A stretch of DNA of 64,000 nt from an uncultured Lachnospiraceae bacterium (GCA_910578715.1 CAJTRL010000016.1:1-64000), one strand, 5' to 3'. Shown: positions 1 through 8,965, numbered from the stretch's first letter. Numbers and translations: made by a program. Notes: a model not told the origin generated them from the sequence alone.

Positions 1-83
1 GATCTAATGAGTATGGCAGTACAGACAAACTATAATTTTGGCTTTTCAAAGGGAGTTGCAGGTGGACTGTTTGATTTATCTGC

Positions 84-434
84 TCATGAAGATACTGGAA
101 TGCTTTCCATATACAGCATATCTTTGCAAAGGTCAATCTGGTTTTCCCAGTGTACAGAACTATCCACGTCATCATCAATATTCCATGCAATATTTCCGAC
201 GTCGTTTATGAAAACACCATAAAATTTTTCTTTATTTTTTAATACGCTAAAAATTCCGTTTAATTCATTCCTCATGTCATATTTCCGCTTTTCTCCATTA
301 TCAAAGGTAAGCAGTAATATATAATTTTCAAGTGGTTTTACTTCTTTGATTTTTCTTGGATTAGTAAAATATTCTTTTAGTTTATTTTCCATGATATAAA
401 TTCTAATTCCTCTAAATGTGCATATAATTGGCAT
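84..434 (-). CDS. DUF2442 domain protein
   Basis: Small 116-residue protein whose middle (LLLTFDNGEKRKYDMRNEL) has the DUF2442 pattern: a short beta-rich domain of unknown function often encoded near DUF4160 or toxin-antitoxin-like genes. Two starts are possible. ATG at 434 has GGGAG 11 nt upstream; ATG at 392 (MENKLKEYF) has only a distant GAGG and would give a more typical length. The DNA is A+T rich compared with genes to the right. Upstream on the same strand, about 430-520, a short open stretch ends in EYREREK before a stop; it may be the tail of a decayed partner gene, but that is not established. Function unknown. Confidence 0.75.
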   Translation of the reverse strand: MPIICTFRGIRIYIMENKLKEYFTNPRKIKEVKPLENYILLLTFDNGEKRKYDMRNELNGIFSVLKNKEKFYGVFINDVGNIAWNIDDDVDSSVHWENQIDLCKDMLYMESIPVSS

Positions 435-684
435 TATTTTTCTCGCTCCCTGTATTCATCAATCGACTTTTTTATAAATCTGTTCTTCGTTCTTGAGGAT
501 TCAAACTTTATCGAAAAATTTATTCAACTTGACATTATTATCTAATATTGTCCTGAACTATCTATAAAATATAACACAATAGCAAAAGTTATAGCAAGTA
601 AAAATAAAAGATAATTAACTTGATAATTGTTTTTTACACGCCGGAAATTTCTATAAAAATTCATTATTTTTTTAATAATATATA

Positions 685-713
685 TTGACAAATAATATTA
701 TATATCATATAGT
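685..713 (+). promoter_or_regulatory. Promoter of the PadR operon
   Basis: TTGACA at 685-690, a 17-nt spacer and TATAGT at 708-713 form a good sigma-A promoter. It overlaps the left arm of the dyad at 692-750. Confidence 0.6.
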
Positions 714-750
714 ATCAGTAACAACAATATTATATGATATATAATATTAT
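692..750. promoter_or_regulatory. Long perfect dyad, probable PadR operator
   Basis: The 20-nt arm 692-711 (ATAATATTATATATCATATA) has its exact reverse complement at 731-750, with a 19-nt loop. The left arm covers the spacer and -10 of the promoter. PadR regulators commonly bind A+T-rich dyads at their own promoter, so this is the likely autoregulatory site (inference). Confidence 0.6.
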
Positions 751-779
751 ATAGAAATATAACAAAACAGTTATAATGT

Positions 780-880
780 TTGAATTTGAACGTCTGCTAA
801 AGCAGACAAATAGGAGCAGGGTTGAAAATTAGAAATTTTCAACTATTGAATTTGAATGTCTGCTAAAGCAGACGGATGGG
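780..880 (+). repeat. Duplicated hairpin cassette upstream of padR
   Basis: The motif TTGAATTTGAA followed by GTCTGC-TAAA-GCAGAC occurs at 780-807 and again at 846-873. The first copy is followed by AAATAGGAGCAGG, a Shine-Dalgarno-like string with no ATG close behind it. Between the copies lies a third hairpin, GTTGAAAATT-AGA-AATTTTCAAC (821-843). Related cassettes sit directly in front of the genes at 37661 and 44446. The rest of 435-923 shows no convincing gene. Confidence 0.7.
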
Positions 881-923
881 TGTATTTATGAAATGTGTGA
901 GAAGAGGGAAAGGAGGATATCGC

Positions 924-1247
924 ATGGTATTTAATACGGGCGCCGCTCTGCTGGATGCAATCGTGCTGGCAGTTGTATCGAGCGAAGCGGAAGGAACCTA
1001 TGGATATAAGATAACACAGGAAGTACGACAGGTTATAGAGATTTCCGAGTCCACATTATATCCGGTGCTTCGAAGGCTGCAAAAGGATGAGTGCCTCGAA
1101 GTATACGATATGGAGTGCGCCGGTCGTAACAGACGTTATTACAAAGTGACGGAGAAAGGGAGCGCACAGCTTAATCTGTATATCGGCGAATGGTATCGGT
1201 ATTCTGCAAAGCTGAACAGTATTTTTGAGGGAGGATTAAAGCAATGA
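924..1247 (+). CDS. PadR family transcriptional regulator
   Basis: A 107-residue winged-helix protein. The N-terminus (LLDAIVLAVVSSEAEGTYGYKI) and the segment ISESTLYPVLRRL followed by YYKVTEKG are typical PadR-N sequence. The start at 924 is chosen over the upstream ATG at 876 because AAAGGAGG lies just before it. The stop overlaps the next start (ATGA), so translation is coupled to the DUF1700 gene. PadR plus DUF1700 plus DUF4097 is a recurring Firmicutes arrangement in which PadR represses its own operon, probably sensing envelope stress; the inducer is unknown. Confidence 0.9.
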   Translation: MVFNTGAALLDAIVLAVVSSEAEGTYGYKITQEVRQVIEISESTLYPVLRRLQKDECLEVYDMECAGRNRRYYKVTEKGSAQLNLYIGEWYRYSAKLNSIFEGGLKQ

Positions 1248-2155
1248 ACAGAGCGGATTTTATGAAGAATCTGGCGGAATTGTTAGCGGATATGGCACCG
1301 GCGGAAAGGGAAGAAGCAATACAGTATTATAACGATTATTTTGACGATGCGGGAGAAGAAAACGAGCAGAGCGTCATTGAATCCCTCGGAACGCCCGAGC
1401 AGCTTGCCGGGACAATTAAAGCCGGGCTTTTTGACGGCGGCAGCGCCGGAGAATTTACAGAAAAAGGATTTTCGGGATATGAACAGAAGAAAACCGACGA
1501 GGTGCTGGATATAAATCATGCCGGCGAAAGCCGTCAGGAGGAAGAGCCGGCCGGCCGGTCCGAAAGCGGAGGGCAGCAGTTTACAAGGGAAAACGGTTAT
1601 GGCTACGGGGCGGAAAACACCGCATATGAAAGCACTGATTATAATAACAACAGTTACGGCAATGTTGGAAACGGAAATACGAGTTATAACACCACAAGTT
1701 ATGAAAACAACAGTTATGGAAACAACAGTTATGGAAACACTGGACAGAGCCAGGAGAAAAGAGCAGAAAAACAGAAAATGTCGGGCGGCATGATTGCGCT
1801 AATCGTTGTTTTGTGTATTCTGGCAAGCCCTTTTCTGCTCGGCATCGGCGGCGGTGCGCTTGGCGTTATCCTGGGGCTGCTTGGCGCTCTTATCGGTATT
1901 CTTGCGACGGTTGCTGTCGTAGCGGTCGTTCTGCTGGTAGTGGGTATCCTGTTGTTCATATTTGGAATCACGATGTTATTCGGAACGCCTTTAGGCGGTC
2001 TGTGTATGATGGGTGCGGCACTGGTATGTCTGGCAGTCGGCCTGTGTTTCTTATGTCTCACCGTGGCTATCTGCGGAATGCTGCTTCCGGCCTTTTTCCG
2101 GGGCATTGTTAAACTGATACAGAGTATCTTTCATATAGGAGGGGCAAGAGCATGA
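1244..2155 (+). CDS. DUF1700 (HAAS) membrane protein
   Basis: A 303-residue protein. Residues 1-65 are the helical DUF1700/HAAS domain (MNRADFMKNLAELLADMAPAEREE, then VIESLGTPEQLAGTI). Residues 75-180 are low complexity and rich in N, Y, S and G, with repeats of SYGN/SYEN type. From about 180 there are several Gly/Leu/Val-rich membrane helices. The family is often tied to PadR regulators and bactofilin- or DUF4097-like partners. The stop overlaps the next ATG. Likely an integral membrane part of the envelope-response operon; its activity is unknown. Confidence 0.85.
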   Translation: MNRADFMKNLAELLADMAPAEREEAIQYYNDYFDDAGEENEQSVIESLGTPEQLAGTIKAGLFDGGSAGEFTEKGFSGYEQKKTDEVLDINHAGESRQEEEPAGRSESGGQQFTRENGYGYGAENTAYESTDYNNNSYGNVGNGNTSYNTTSYENNSYGNNSYGNTGQSQEKRAEKQKMSGGMIALIVVLCILASPFLLGIGGGALGVILGLLGALIGILATVAVVAVVLLVVGILLFIFGITMLFGTPLGGLCMMGAALVCLAVGLCFLCLTVAICGMLLPAFFRGIVKLIQSIFHIGGARA

Positions 2156-3174
2156 AAAAGTTTATGAAAGGATGTTTGATTACGGCGCTTATATTGTTTG
2201 TCTTTGGTGTTGTTTTGTACGGTGTCTTCGGCGTGCTTGGCGGTTTTGGCCAGTTAAAGGCCATGAACGGGCAGGCGTTCAATTTGTGGGGACATCAAAT
2301 GCGGCTGGCATACAGTGGATATGGAACCTGGTATATAACGGACGGAGATTCGGATGAGAAAGTCTTTGACTGGCCGGAGGGCGGAAACAGCATCGAAGAC
2401 AGTGAAAAAGAAAAGACCGAATACAACGCTTCCGATATCCGGAATCTGGAAATCGAATGCGGCGGCAATAACCTGGTTATCCAGGAATCGGAGGACGATT
2501 ATATCTGGGTTGCCAGAGAATCCGACGCCTGGCCGGTCAGATATAAGTTACAGGGAGGCACTTTCAGCCTTTATAGTGAAAAAAACTGGCGATGGTGGGA
2601 TAGCTGGCGCTGGGGCGAGCGGACACAAAGAACCGTGTATCTGTATCTTCCCAAAGGCATGACGCTGGATTCTATCGACCTGGAAATCGGTGCGGGGGCG
2701 CTGGACTGCATGGCTTTGGAAGCGGACGAAATCGATGTGGAAGTGGATGCGGGAGCAGCTGTTATGCAAAGCCTGAAAGGAAAGGAAGTCGAGCTTCATG
2801 TGAATGCCGGGGGAATGGAGGTCAGCGAGGTTACGGCAGAAGAGCTTTCTGCGGAGACCGGAGCCGGTTCTCTTGTTATTGGGAATTTTTCGGCGGATGA
2901 GATTTCACTGAATGCGTCCGCGGGCAGTCTGGAAGCCGACGGAAAGATTGGAAGAAATGCCGATATCGAATGCGGTGCGGGTACGATTAGCATGAACTTA
3001 CAGGGGGCGGAAACGGATTACGATTACGAACTGGAATGCTCCATCGGAGAAATCTGCATAGGCGGAAACGAATACAGCGGTCTTAGCAGCGAAAAGACAA
3101 TCAGGAACGGCGGCCGAGGTGTGCTGGATGTAGAATGTTCCGTTGGCAATATCATAATTAACTTTGCAGAATAA
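2152..3174 (+). CDS. DUF4097 beta-repeat protein with membrane anchor
   Basis: A 340-residue protein with one N-terminal membrane helix (about residues 8-30), a charged W/G/D-rich segment, then a C-terminal half of short beta repeats (LEIGAGALDC, VEVDAGAAVM, LHVNAGGMEV, AETGAGSLVI, LNASAGSLEA, IECGAGTISM). This 'xxGAGxxx' ladder is the DUF4097 beta-helix signature, as in the LiaG family. It is expected outside the membrane. Third gene of the PadR operon, translationally coupled to DUF1700. Molecular role unknown; possibly an envelope-stress adaptor. Confidence 0.85.
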   Translation: MKKFMKGCLITALILFVFGVVLYGVFGVLGGFGQLKAMNGQAFNLWGHQMRLAYSGYGTWYITDGDSDEKVFDWPEGGNSIEDSEKEKTEYNASDIRNLEIECGGNNLVIQESEDDYIWVARESDAWPVRYKLQGGTFSLYSEKNWRWWDSWRWGERTQRTVYLYLPKGMTLDSIDLEIGAGALDCMALEADEIDVEVDAGAAVMQSLKGKEVELHVNAGGMEVSEVTAEELSAETGAGSLVIGNFSADEISLNASAGSLEADGKIGRNADIECGAGTISMNLQGAETDYDYELECSIGEICIGGNEYSGLSSEKTIRNGGRGVLDVECSVGNIIINFAE

Positions 3175-3226
3175 TATCTGCCAAAACAGACAGTTGTGCC
3201 GCTCATGCGGCGGAAAAGGAGGAAAT

Positions 3227-3427
3227 ATGAATAACGATTACAGAAAACTGACACGTTCCAGAGAGAACAGAACGATATGCGGCGTATGCGGCGGACTGGG
3301 AGAATATCTGAATATCGACCCGACAGTTATCAGAATTATATGGGTGATATTTTCGCTGGCCGGATGCGGAACCGGAGTGCTCCTCTATTTTATAGCGGCG
3401 GCGCTCATACCGGAAAAGATGGATTGA
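3227..3427 (+). CDS. PspC domain protein
   Basis: A 66-residue PspC-like protein: RLTRSRENR-type leader, ICGVCGGLGEYLNIDPTVIRIIWVI, then one membrane helix. PspC modules are phage-shock or stress-response membrane proteins. The start at 3227 follows GGAGGAAAT; the longer frame begins inside the previous gene. Last gene of the PadR operon, followed by a terminator. Confidence 0.9.
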   Translation: MNNDYRKLTRSRENRTICGVCGGLGEYLNIDPTVIRIIWVIFSLAGCGTGVLLYFIAAALIPEKMD

Positions 3428-3482
3428 TACAACCGCATGCAGTTTTTTTGAAAAGAGTATATTAGAAAAAATTATTTAAGTA

Positions 3483-3517
3483 AGAGCCGCGTAGGATTCC
3501 CTTTGCGGCTCTTTTTC
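3483..3517 (+). terminator. Rho-independent terminator of the PadR operon
   Basis: AGAGCCGC and GCGGCTCT form a perfect 8-bp stem followed by TTTTT. Confidence 0.85.
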
Positions 3518-3551
3518 GTGTCTGCACCAAATTTTTCTGCACCCAATCTTT

Positions 3552-4169
3552 TTATCTTGCCCTGGCAGGCGCCTTTGACAGCCCTTTTGTTCCGATTTCA
3601 AAGAAAAACCCGGATTTTTTCAAAACAGGCCGGAGCGCCATATAAATAACAACTGATACGATTGTGGAAGTCACGGCGTTTATTGCAGTGGATGTAATAT
3701 TCCAGGCGAGAATCAGCTCCGCGGCGGGTTTTCCGAGAATCAGCAGTTTATAATAATAGCCAACGAGCGGGTCGAAAATCACGTTAAAGAGCAGTCCGCC
3801 GACCGTTGCGGAAATCGTCCAGAAAAGGACTTTTTTTTCGTCTTTTTCCGTTGAAATATGTCCGATTTTGTGGGCAATCAGTCCTGTAATCAGTCCGATG
3901 CAGAATTTCAGGATAAAAGTTTTTGGCGCGTAAAGGATATAGACAGGGTCTAACAGGTCGCCTATGGTCATACCGACTGCCCCGCCGAGGCCGCCGTAAA
4001 CGCCTCCGAGCAGCAGTGCGCCGATAACGCAGACCGCATTGCCGAGATGAACCGATGTAGCGTCTCCGCCGGGCAGAGGAATTTTTATCTGCAAAAAGGT
4101 AAATACAACATAGGACAGGGCGGCAAACAATCCCGTCAGGACAATTTTTTGAAGGTTTGTACTTTTCAT
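3552..4169 (-). CDS. ECF transporter S component (PF07155-like)
   Basis: A 205-residue membrane protein with five or six hydrophobic helices. The segment SVHLGNAVCVIGALLLGGVYG followed by IGDLLDPVYILYAPKTFILK is the PF07155 pattern of ECF importer substrate-binding (S) components for vitamins or related micronutrients. It would need shared A, A' and T subunits, which are not encoded here, so it would be a group II (solitary) S component. The start at 4169 (MKSTNLQK) is preferred because upstream in-frame codons run into the promoter. Substrate cannot be named from the sequence. Confidence 0.85.
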   Translation of the reverse strand: MKSTNLQKIVLTGLFAALSYVVFTFLQIKIPLPGGDATSVHLGNAVCVIGALLLGGVYGGLGGAVGMTIGDLLDPVYILYAPKTFILKFCIGLITGLIAHKIGHISTEKDEKKVLFWTISATVGGLLFNVIFDPLVGYYYKLLILGKPAAELILAWNITSTAINAVTSTIVSVVIYMALRPVLKKSGFFFEIGTKGLSKAPARAR

Positions 4170-4216
4170 AAGAATCACCATTCCTTTCTGTTTCATAAGA
4201 TGATTCCCATTATATG

Positions 4217-4231
4217 ACAATGTGGCATTGT
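4217..4231. promoter_or_regulatory. Palindrome in the S-component promoter
   Basis: ACAATG-TGG-CATTGT is a perfect 6+6 dyad. On the minus strand it lies just before TATAAT (with TTTTCA about 16 nt farther up), so it may be an operator or promoter feature of the S-component gene. No riboswitch fold was recognised. Confidence 0.4.
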
Positions 4232-4297
4232 GAAAAGTGCCAATTTAAGTTTTTTTTGAAATACCAGAAAGTTTCCGCAAAAAATTACTGAAAATAA

Positions 4298-4383
4298 TTG
4301 ACAGAGCCAAAATATCTGTTTAAAATAATTAACAAGTTAAATGTTAAGATGTTAAATATAAACATGTTAAATATAAACATGCT
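4298..4383 (+). promoter_or_regulatory. Promoter and direct repeats upstream of marR
   Basis: TTGACA (4298-4303), a 17-nt spacer and TAAAAT (4321-4326) form a strong promoter. Downstream, 4337-4383 holds near-tandem copies of CATGTTAAATATAAA with variants (GATGTTAAATATAAA, CATGCTAA). This is a plausible MarR autoregulatory site in the 5' leader. Confidence 0.6.
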
Positions 4384-4423
4384 AAGTATCAAAAGGAAAA
4401 TTGAAAAAGGAGGTATTGCTATC

Positions 4424-5023
4424 ATGACAAATTCCTATCAGACAACAGCAGACCTTTTCAGACGGACGGACTTCATGCTGCGCCGCTGTATCGAGAAAAA
4501 GCTGCGTACGCTGGATGAGGAAATATACCGAAGCCAGCATCGTCTGCTGATGCACCTGGGAAAGGAGCCGGACTGCTCCCAGAACGAGCTGGCGGCCAGG
4601 CTGGATATTTCTCCGGCGGCGGTGGCGGTGTCCTTGAATAAACTGGAAAAAGGAGGATATATCGAGCGAAAGACCAATTCGGACGACCATCGCAGCAACC
4701 GGGTGGCGGTTACGGAAAAGGGAGAACGGATTATCCGCGGCAGCATCCGGTTTTTTGAGGAAATAGACTGTGGAATGTTCGACGGATTTTCTCAGGAAGA
4801 GATGGAGCAGTTTCGTCTCTTTCTGGAAAAAGCACATCGGAATCTGAGTAAGATGCAGAGGGAAGCAGAGCCGAAGAAAGAAGCGGAGGCACGGAGGGAA
4901 GCAGAGCCGCAGAAGGAAGCGGAGGCACGGAGGGAAGCGGAGCCGCAGAAGGAAGCGGAGGCACGGAGGGAAGCGGAGCCGCAGAAGGCAGCAGAAGACA
5001 CGGGAAAGGAGCTTTCGGAATGA
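4424..5023 (+). CDS. MarR family regulator with repetitive charged tail
   Basis: A 199-residue protein. Residues 1-145 form a MarR winged helix: SQHRLLMHLGKEPDCSQNEL, LDISPAAVAVSLNKLEKGG as recognition helix, and the wing DDHRSNRVAVTEKG. From about residue 146 the protein is only Ala, Glu, Arg, Lys, Pro and Gln in 12-residue repeats (EAEPQKEAEARR). Start chosen after AAAAAGGAGG. ATGA overlap couples it to the ABC exporter, so it most likely represses that exporter and responds to a drug or lipophilic ligand. A tail of this length is unusual for the family. Confidence 0.9.
   Translation: MTNSYQTTADLFRRTDFMLRRCIEKKLRTLDEEIYRSQHRLLMHLGKEPDCSQNELAARLDISPAAVAVSLNKLEKGGYIERKTNSDDHRSNRVAVTEKGERIIRGSIRFFEEIDCGMFDGFSQEEMEQFRLFLEKAHRNLSKMQREAEPKKEAEARREAEPQKEAEARREAEPQKEAEARREAEPQKAAEDTGKELSE
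4860..4994 (+). repeat. 36-bp in-frame tandem repeat in marR
   Basis: About 3.5 copies of a 36-bp unit encoding EAEPQKEAEARR. The copies are almost identical in DNA, which suggests recent slippage or recombination expansion. The predicted peptide is a charged helix. Confidence 0.85.
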
Positions 5024-6753
5024 AACGATATGGAAAATACATAAAGCCGTATTTGTGGGCTTTTATTCTGGGCCCGGTGATGATGATTGTGGAGGTGGTC
5101 GGCGAGGTCATGCTGCCCGCGATGATGGCGGATATCATCAACGTGGGGGCGGCGAACCGTGATGTCGGTTATATTCTTGTCAAAGGGCTTGCGATGGTGG
5201 CGATGGCTTTTGTTATGATGGCGGGAGGAATCGGCGGCGCTTATTTTGCGGTGAAGGCGGCGATGTACTTCGGACGGGATTTGCGTAAAGACCTGTTTCG
5301 GAAAGTGCAGCAGTTTTCGTTTGCCAATATTGACAGCTTCAGCACGGGCTCCCTCGTGACGCGGCTGACGAACGACATTACCCAGATGCAGAATCTGATT
5401 ATGATGGGGCTTCGCATGATGCTGCGCGCGCCGGGCATGTTAATCGGGGCCGTTATTATGGCATTTACGATGAACGCGTCTCTGGCGGTCATTATCCTGA
5501 TTGTGGCGCCGGTTCTGGCGATAGCCATCGGCACGATTATCCGCATCGCTTTTCCGAGATTTGAACGGATGCAGAAAAAATTGGATAAACTCAATTCCAA
5601 TATTCAGGAGGTTCTGACCAATGTCCGGGTCATCAAATCTTTTGTGCGGGGGGATTATGAAGAAAAACGCTTCGCGGAAGCGAACGAGGGATTGAAAAAA
5701 TCCAGTCTGGATGCGTTCAGGGTCGTTATCATCCAGATGCCGATTATGACCTTTGCCATGAACGTGACGGTTATCGCCGTCGTATGGTTTGGCGGGAACC
5801 AGATTTTAAACGGCGCGATGCCGGTCGGCGACCTGACAGCGTTCACCACTTATATAACGCAGATTCTGATGTCGCTGATGATGCTTGCGATGGTGCTTCT
5901 GCAAAGCTCCAGAGCGGTTGCTTCTTCTAAGCGGATTGGCGAAGTGCTGGATACGGAAGTGGATTTGACCGACGAGACGGCGGCCCATAAGGAAGCCGTG
6001 GTCCGGGAAGGAAAAATCGAATTTCGGAATGTTTCTTTCCGTTATTACAAAAAGAATCAGGAAAAAGTGCTGGACGATATCAGCTTTACGATAAAACCCG
6101 GACAGACGGTGGGGATTATCGGTTCCACCGGCTCCGGCAAAACTACGCTGGTGCAGATGATTCCGAGACTCTACGACGTGGACGCGGGGGCGGTGTTTGT
6201 GGACGGCGTGGACGTCAGAGACTATTCCCTGAAAAATCTGCGGAACGGCGTAAGCATGGTGCTTCAGAAAAATGTGCTTTTTTCCGGTACGATTCTGGAA
6301 AATCTGCAATGGGGGGATGAACATGCCGGGGAAACGGAAGTGAAAAATGCCGCGATTGCGGCACAGGCGGATGCTTTTGTCAGCCAGTTCCCGGAAGGGT
6401 ACGAAACGGAGCTCGGACAGGGCGGCGTGAATGTATCGGGCGGCCAGAAACAGCGGCTCTGCATCGCAAGAGCCCTGCTGAAAAAGCCGAAGATTCTGAT
6501 TCTGGACGACAGCACCAGCGCGGTCGATACGGCGACGGAAGCCAGAATACGGGAGAGCTTCCATACGACGCTGCGGCATACTACGAAGCTGATAATTGCG
6601 CAGCGCATCAGTTCCGTAATGGATGCGGATATGATTCTGGTCATGGAAGAAGGAAAAATCGTGGGGATGGGCAGTCATGAAGAACTGCTCGCTTCCTGTG
6701 ACGCATATCAGGAAATCTACGATTCCCAGATGGACAGGGAGGTGGGCGCATGA
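5020..6753 (+). CDS. ABC exporter half-transporter, degenerate ATPase site
   Basis: A 577-residue fusion of a six-helix membrane domain (about 1-320) and an ATPase domain. Walker A GSTGSGKT lies near residue 368 and the signature is VSGGQKQR. Walker B ends LDDSTSAVD: the catalytic Glu is Asp (D497). The switch His is Gln (IAQRIS, Q528). These changes mark the degenerate half of heterodimeric exporters such as BmrC/BmrD or TM287/288. It overlaps the next gene by 4 nt; that gene keeps both canonical residues. Likely multidrug or lipid export under the upstream MarR. Confidence 0.92.
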   Translation: MKRYGKYIKPYLWAFILGPVMMIVEVVGEVMLPAMMADIINVGAANRDVGYILVKGLAMVAMAFVMMAGGIGGAYFAVKAAMYFGRDLRKDLFRKVQQFSFANIDSFSTGSLVTRLTNDITQMQNLIMMGLRMMLRAPGMLIGAVIMAFTMNASLAVIILIVAPVLAIAIGTIIRIAFPRFERMQKKLDKLNSNIQEVLTNVRVIKSFVRGDYEEKRFAEANEGLKKSSLDAFRVVIIQMPIMTFAMNVTVIAVVWFGGNQILNGAMPVGDLTAFTTYITQILMSLMMLAMVLLQSSRAVASSKRIGEVLDTEVDLTDETAAHKEAVVREGKIEFRNVSFRYYKKNQEKVLDDISFTIKPGQTVGIIGSTGSGKTTLVQMIPRLYDVDAGAVFVDGVDVRDYSLKNLRNGVSMVLQKNVLFSGTILENLQWGDEHAGETEVKNAAIAAQADAFVSQFPEGYETELGQGGVNVSGGQKQRLCIARALLKKPKILILDDSTSAVDTATEARIRESFHTTLRHTTKLIIAQRISSVMDADMILVMEEGKIVGMGSHEELLASCDAYQEIYDSQMDREVGA

Positions 6754-8849
6754 TGGCAGAAAAACAGAGCGTTTCAAATGAAATTCAAAGGGAGTCGAAG
6801 AATCCCGGGCAGCCTGGGCCTGGACAGGAAGGAAAAGAAACAAGTGTTATTAAAATCAAAAACCCGGAAGACTTACGCATAGAGCGTCTGCAGAAAAAAT
6901 ATGGAAGAAGCTCTGCCGGACCGGAGGGCGGGAAAGGCCCCGGAGCGGACAGAGGGCCCGGCCCGGGCAGACGCGGACCGGGAGGCGGTCCGGGAATGCC
7001 GGGGCCGCGGGGGCGAGGCGCGGGAATGCCCTTTGCGAAGCCGCAGAATGCGGGAAAAACAATCGGACGGCTTTTTTCCTATATCGGAGAAGACAAGTGG
7101 AAGATGGTTGTTTTCATTTTCTGCATTATCCTTTATACGGCGGCAAATCTGACAGGCTCTTATCTGCTCCGGCCGATTATCAATAATCTGGTATACGAGG
7201 ATGGGGGCCGGACGACGCTCTTCCACTCGCTGATTCTGATGGGATGTATCTATGCGGTCGGCATTGTGGCGCAGTATCTGCAGTCCAGAATTATGATTGC
7301 CGTTTCCCAGAACGCTTTACAGAAGCTGCGGGACGATTTGTTTCGTAAGCTGGGAAAACTTCCGGTCAGATTTTATGATACGAACAATCACGGGGATATC
7401 ATGAGCCGTTTTACCAATGACGTGGACGCCGTAGGGGAAATGCTGAACAATACGATAAATCAGCTGATTTCCGGGGCTATTAATATTGTTGGGACGTTTG
7501 CGCTGATGCTGTATACGAATATCTGGCTCACTATAATAACGGTCGTTATGGCTCCGCTGATGATACGGGCGGGCCAGGCGGTGGCCGGAAGAAGCCGGAA
7601 ATACTATAAACAGCAGCAGGCGGCGCTCGGCACGCTGAACGGTTATATCGAAGAGAGCGTTACCGGGCAGAAAGTTGTCAAAGTCTTCTGCCATGAAGAT
7701 ATCGCGGAAGAGGAATTTTCCTATCTGAACGATGACTTATGCAAAAAACAGATAAACGCACAGTTTTTTGGCGGTATCATGGGGCCTGTCATGGGCAACC
7801 TAAGTCAGGTCAGCTATTCTCTGACAGCCTGTATCGGCGGCATTTTGTGCGTGCTGAAAGGGTTTGACCTGGGAGGGCTTACGATTTTTGTCAATTATTC
7901 CAGACAGTTCAGCCGTCCGATTAACGAAATTTCCATGCAGGTCAATACCATTTTTTCCGCCCTTGCGGGTGCGGAGCGTGTCTTTGATGTGATGGACGAA
8001 GCGCCGGAGGATGCGGACGCGCCGGAAGCCGTTTCAATCGTGGAAAAAGACGGAAGGCTTGTGTTCCAGGTTCCTGCTTCCAACCGGGATTATAAGGACA
8101 AAGACGGCATGGAAGTCAGGGGAGCCGTGACGGTGGAGCATATCACCTTCGGTTATGTGCCGGAAAAGACAATTTTAAAAGATGTGTCGCTGTATGCGAA
8201 ACCGGGACAGAAGATTGCTTTTGTGGGCTCAACGGGCGCGGGTAAAACGACGATAACAAACCTGATTAATCGTTTTTACGATATAGAGGAAGGAAGAATC
8301 CTGATAGACGGCGTCGATATCAGAGCCATCCGGCGGGATGACCTGAGAAAAAATATCGCGATGGTTTTACAGGACACGCATCTTTTTACCGGAACTGTCA
8401 GAGATAACATCCGTTATGGAAGGCTGGACGCGAGCGATGCGGAAGTGGAAGAGGCGGCGAGAATGGCCAGTGCGCACTCCTTTATCATGCGTCTGGAACA
8501 CGGCTATGATACGATGTTAGAGGGGGACGGCGCCAATTTGAGCCAGGGCCAGCGGCAGCTTCTGAATATTGCAAGGGCCGCCATTTCCAAAGCGCCGGTT
8601 CTGATTCTCGATGAAGCGACGAGCTCCGTCGATACGAGGACGGAGAAACATATTGAGCATGGGATGGACCGGTTAATGGCGAGCCGCACAACGCTTGTGA
8701 TTGCCCATCGGCTCTCTACGGTGCGCAATGCCAACGCGATTATGGTATTGGAGAACGGCGAGATTATCGAGCGCGGAGACCATGACGATTTGCTGGCGCT
8801 GCATGGGCGTTATTACAGCCTTTATACAGGGGCGAGTGAACTGGATTAG
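6750..8849 (+). CDS. ABC exporter half-transporter, canonical ATPase site
   Basis: A 699-residue partner. Residues 1-95 are polar, with a Gly/Pro/Arg-rich stretch (GPGPGRRGPGGGPGMPGPRG). The membrane domain follows (about 105-390), then the ATPase: GSTGAGKTT, signature NLSQGQRQ, Walker B LDEATSSVD with the catalytic Glu (E622), and the switch His (IAHRLS). The signature is altered (LSQGQ), as expected for the half facing the degenerate site. A cytoplasmic N-terminal extension is common in this half, but such a Gly/Pro-rich one is distinctive. A terminator follows. Confidence 0.92.
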   Translation: MMAEKQSVSNEIQRESKNPGQPGPGQEGKETSVIKIKNPEDLRIERLQKKYGRSSAGPEGGKGPGADRGPGPGRRGPGGGPGMPGPRGRGAGMPFAKPQNAGKTIGRLFSYIGEDKWKMVVFIFCIILYTAANLTGSYLLRPIINNLVYEDGGRTTLFHSLILMGCIYAVGIVAQYLQSRIMIAVSQNALQKLRDDLFRKLGKLPVRFYDTNNHGDIMSRFTNDVDAVGEMLNNTINQLISGAINIVGTFALMLYTNIWLTIITVVMAPLMIRAGQAVAGRSRKYYKQQQAALGTLNGYIEESVTGQKVVKVFCHEDIAEEEFSYLNDDLCKKQINAQFFGGIMGPVMGNLSQVSYSLTACIGGILCVLKGFDLGGLTIFVNYSRQFSRPINEISMQVNTIFSALAGAERVFDVMDEAPEDADAPEAVSIVEKDGRLVFQVPASNRDYKDKDGMEVRGAVTVEHITFGYVPEKTILKDVSLYAKPGQKIAFVGSTGAGKTTITNLINRFYDIEEGRILIDGVDIRAIRRDDLRKNIAMVLQDTHLFTGTVRDNIRYGRLDASDAEVEEAARMASAHSFIMRLEHGYDTMLEGDGANLSQGQRQLLNIARAAISKAPVLILDEATSSVDTRTEKHIEHGMDRLMASRTTLVIAHRLSTVRNANAIMVLENGEIIERGDHDDLLALHGRYYSLYTGASELD

Positions 8850-8863
8850 GGATGAAGGAGAGG

Positions 8864-8893
8864 AAGGATGCCTTTTATGGGGCATCCTTTTTT
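8864..8893 (+). terminator. Terminator after the ABC exporter
   Basis: GGATGCC and GGCATCC form a stem followed by a run of T. Confidence 0.85.
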
Positions 8894-8947
8894 GTCCGTG
8901 TTCCGATGCCCGTTTATACAGGTCCTGTGCAAATATTATGCACATCT

Positions 8948-8965
8948 AATAAAAACGTTTTTATT
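8948..8965. promoter_or_regulatory. Palindromic LacI-type operator O1
   Basis: AATAAAAACGTTTTTATT is a perfect 18-bp palindrome with a central CG, the typical form of LacI-family operators. The same sequence recurs at 9071-9090 and 20460-20477, all within the glycan locus that encodes a LacI-family regulator at 19442. Confidence 0.8.

Noticed and set aside
430..520. Tail of a toxin gene upstream of DUF2442
   Set aside because: Only about 30 codons are open on the minus strand and no family can be assigned.
4170..4297. Vitamin riboswitch before the ECF S component
   Set aside because: Only a short palindrome and promoter fit in the space; no riboswitch core was recognised.
5806..6843. Long minus-strand frame opposite the ABC exporter
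   Set aside because: Shadow of a well-motifed gene; the translation is rich in His, Arg and Phe with no family features.
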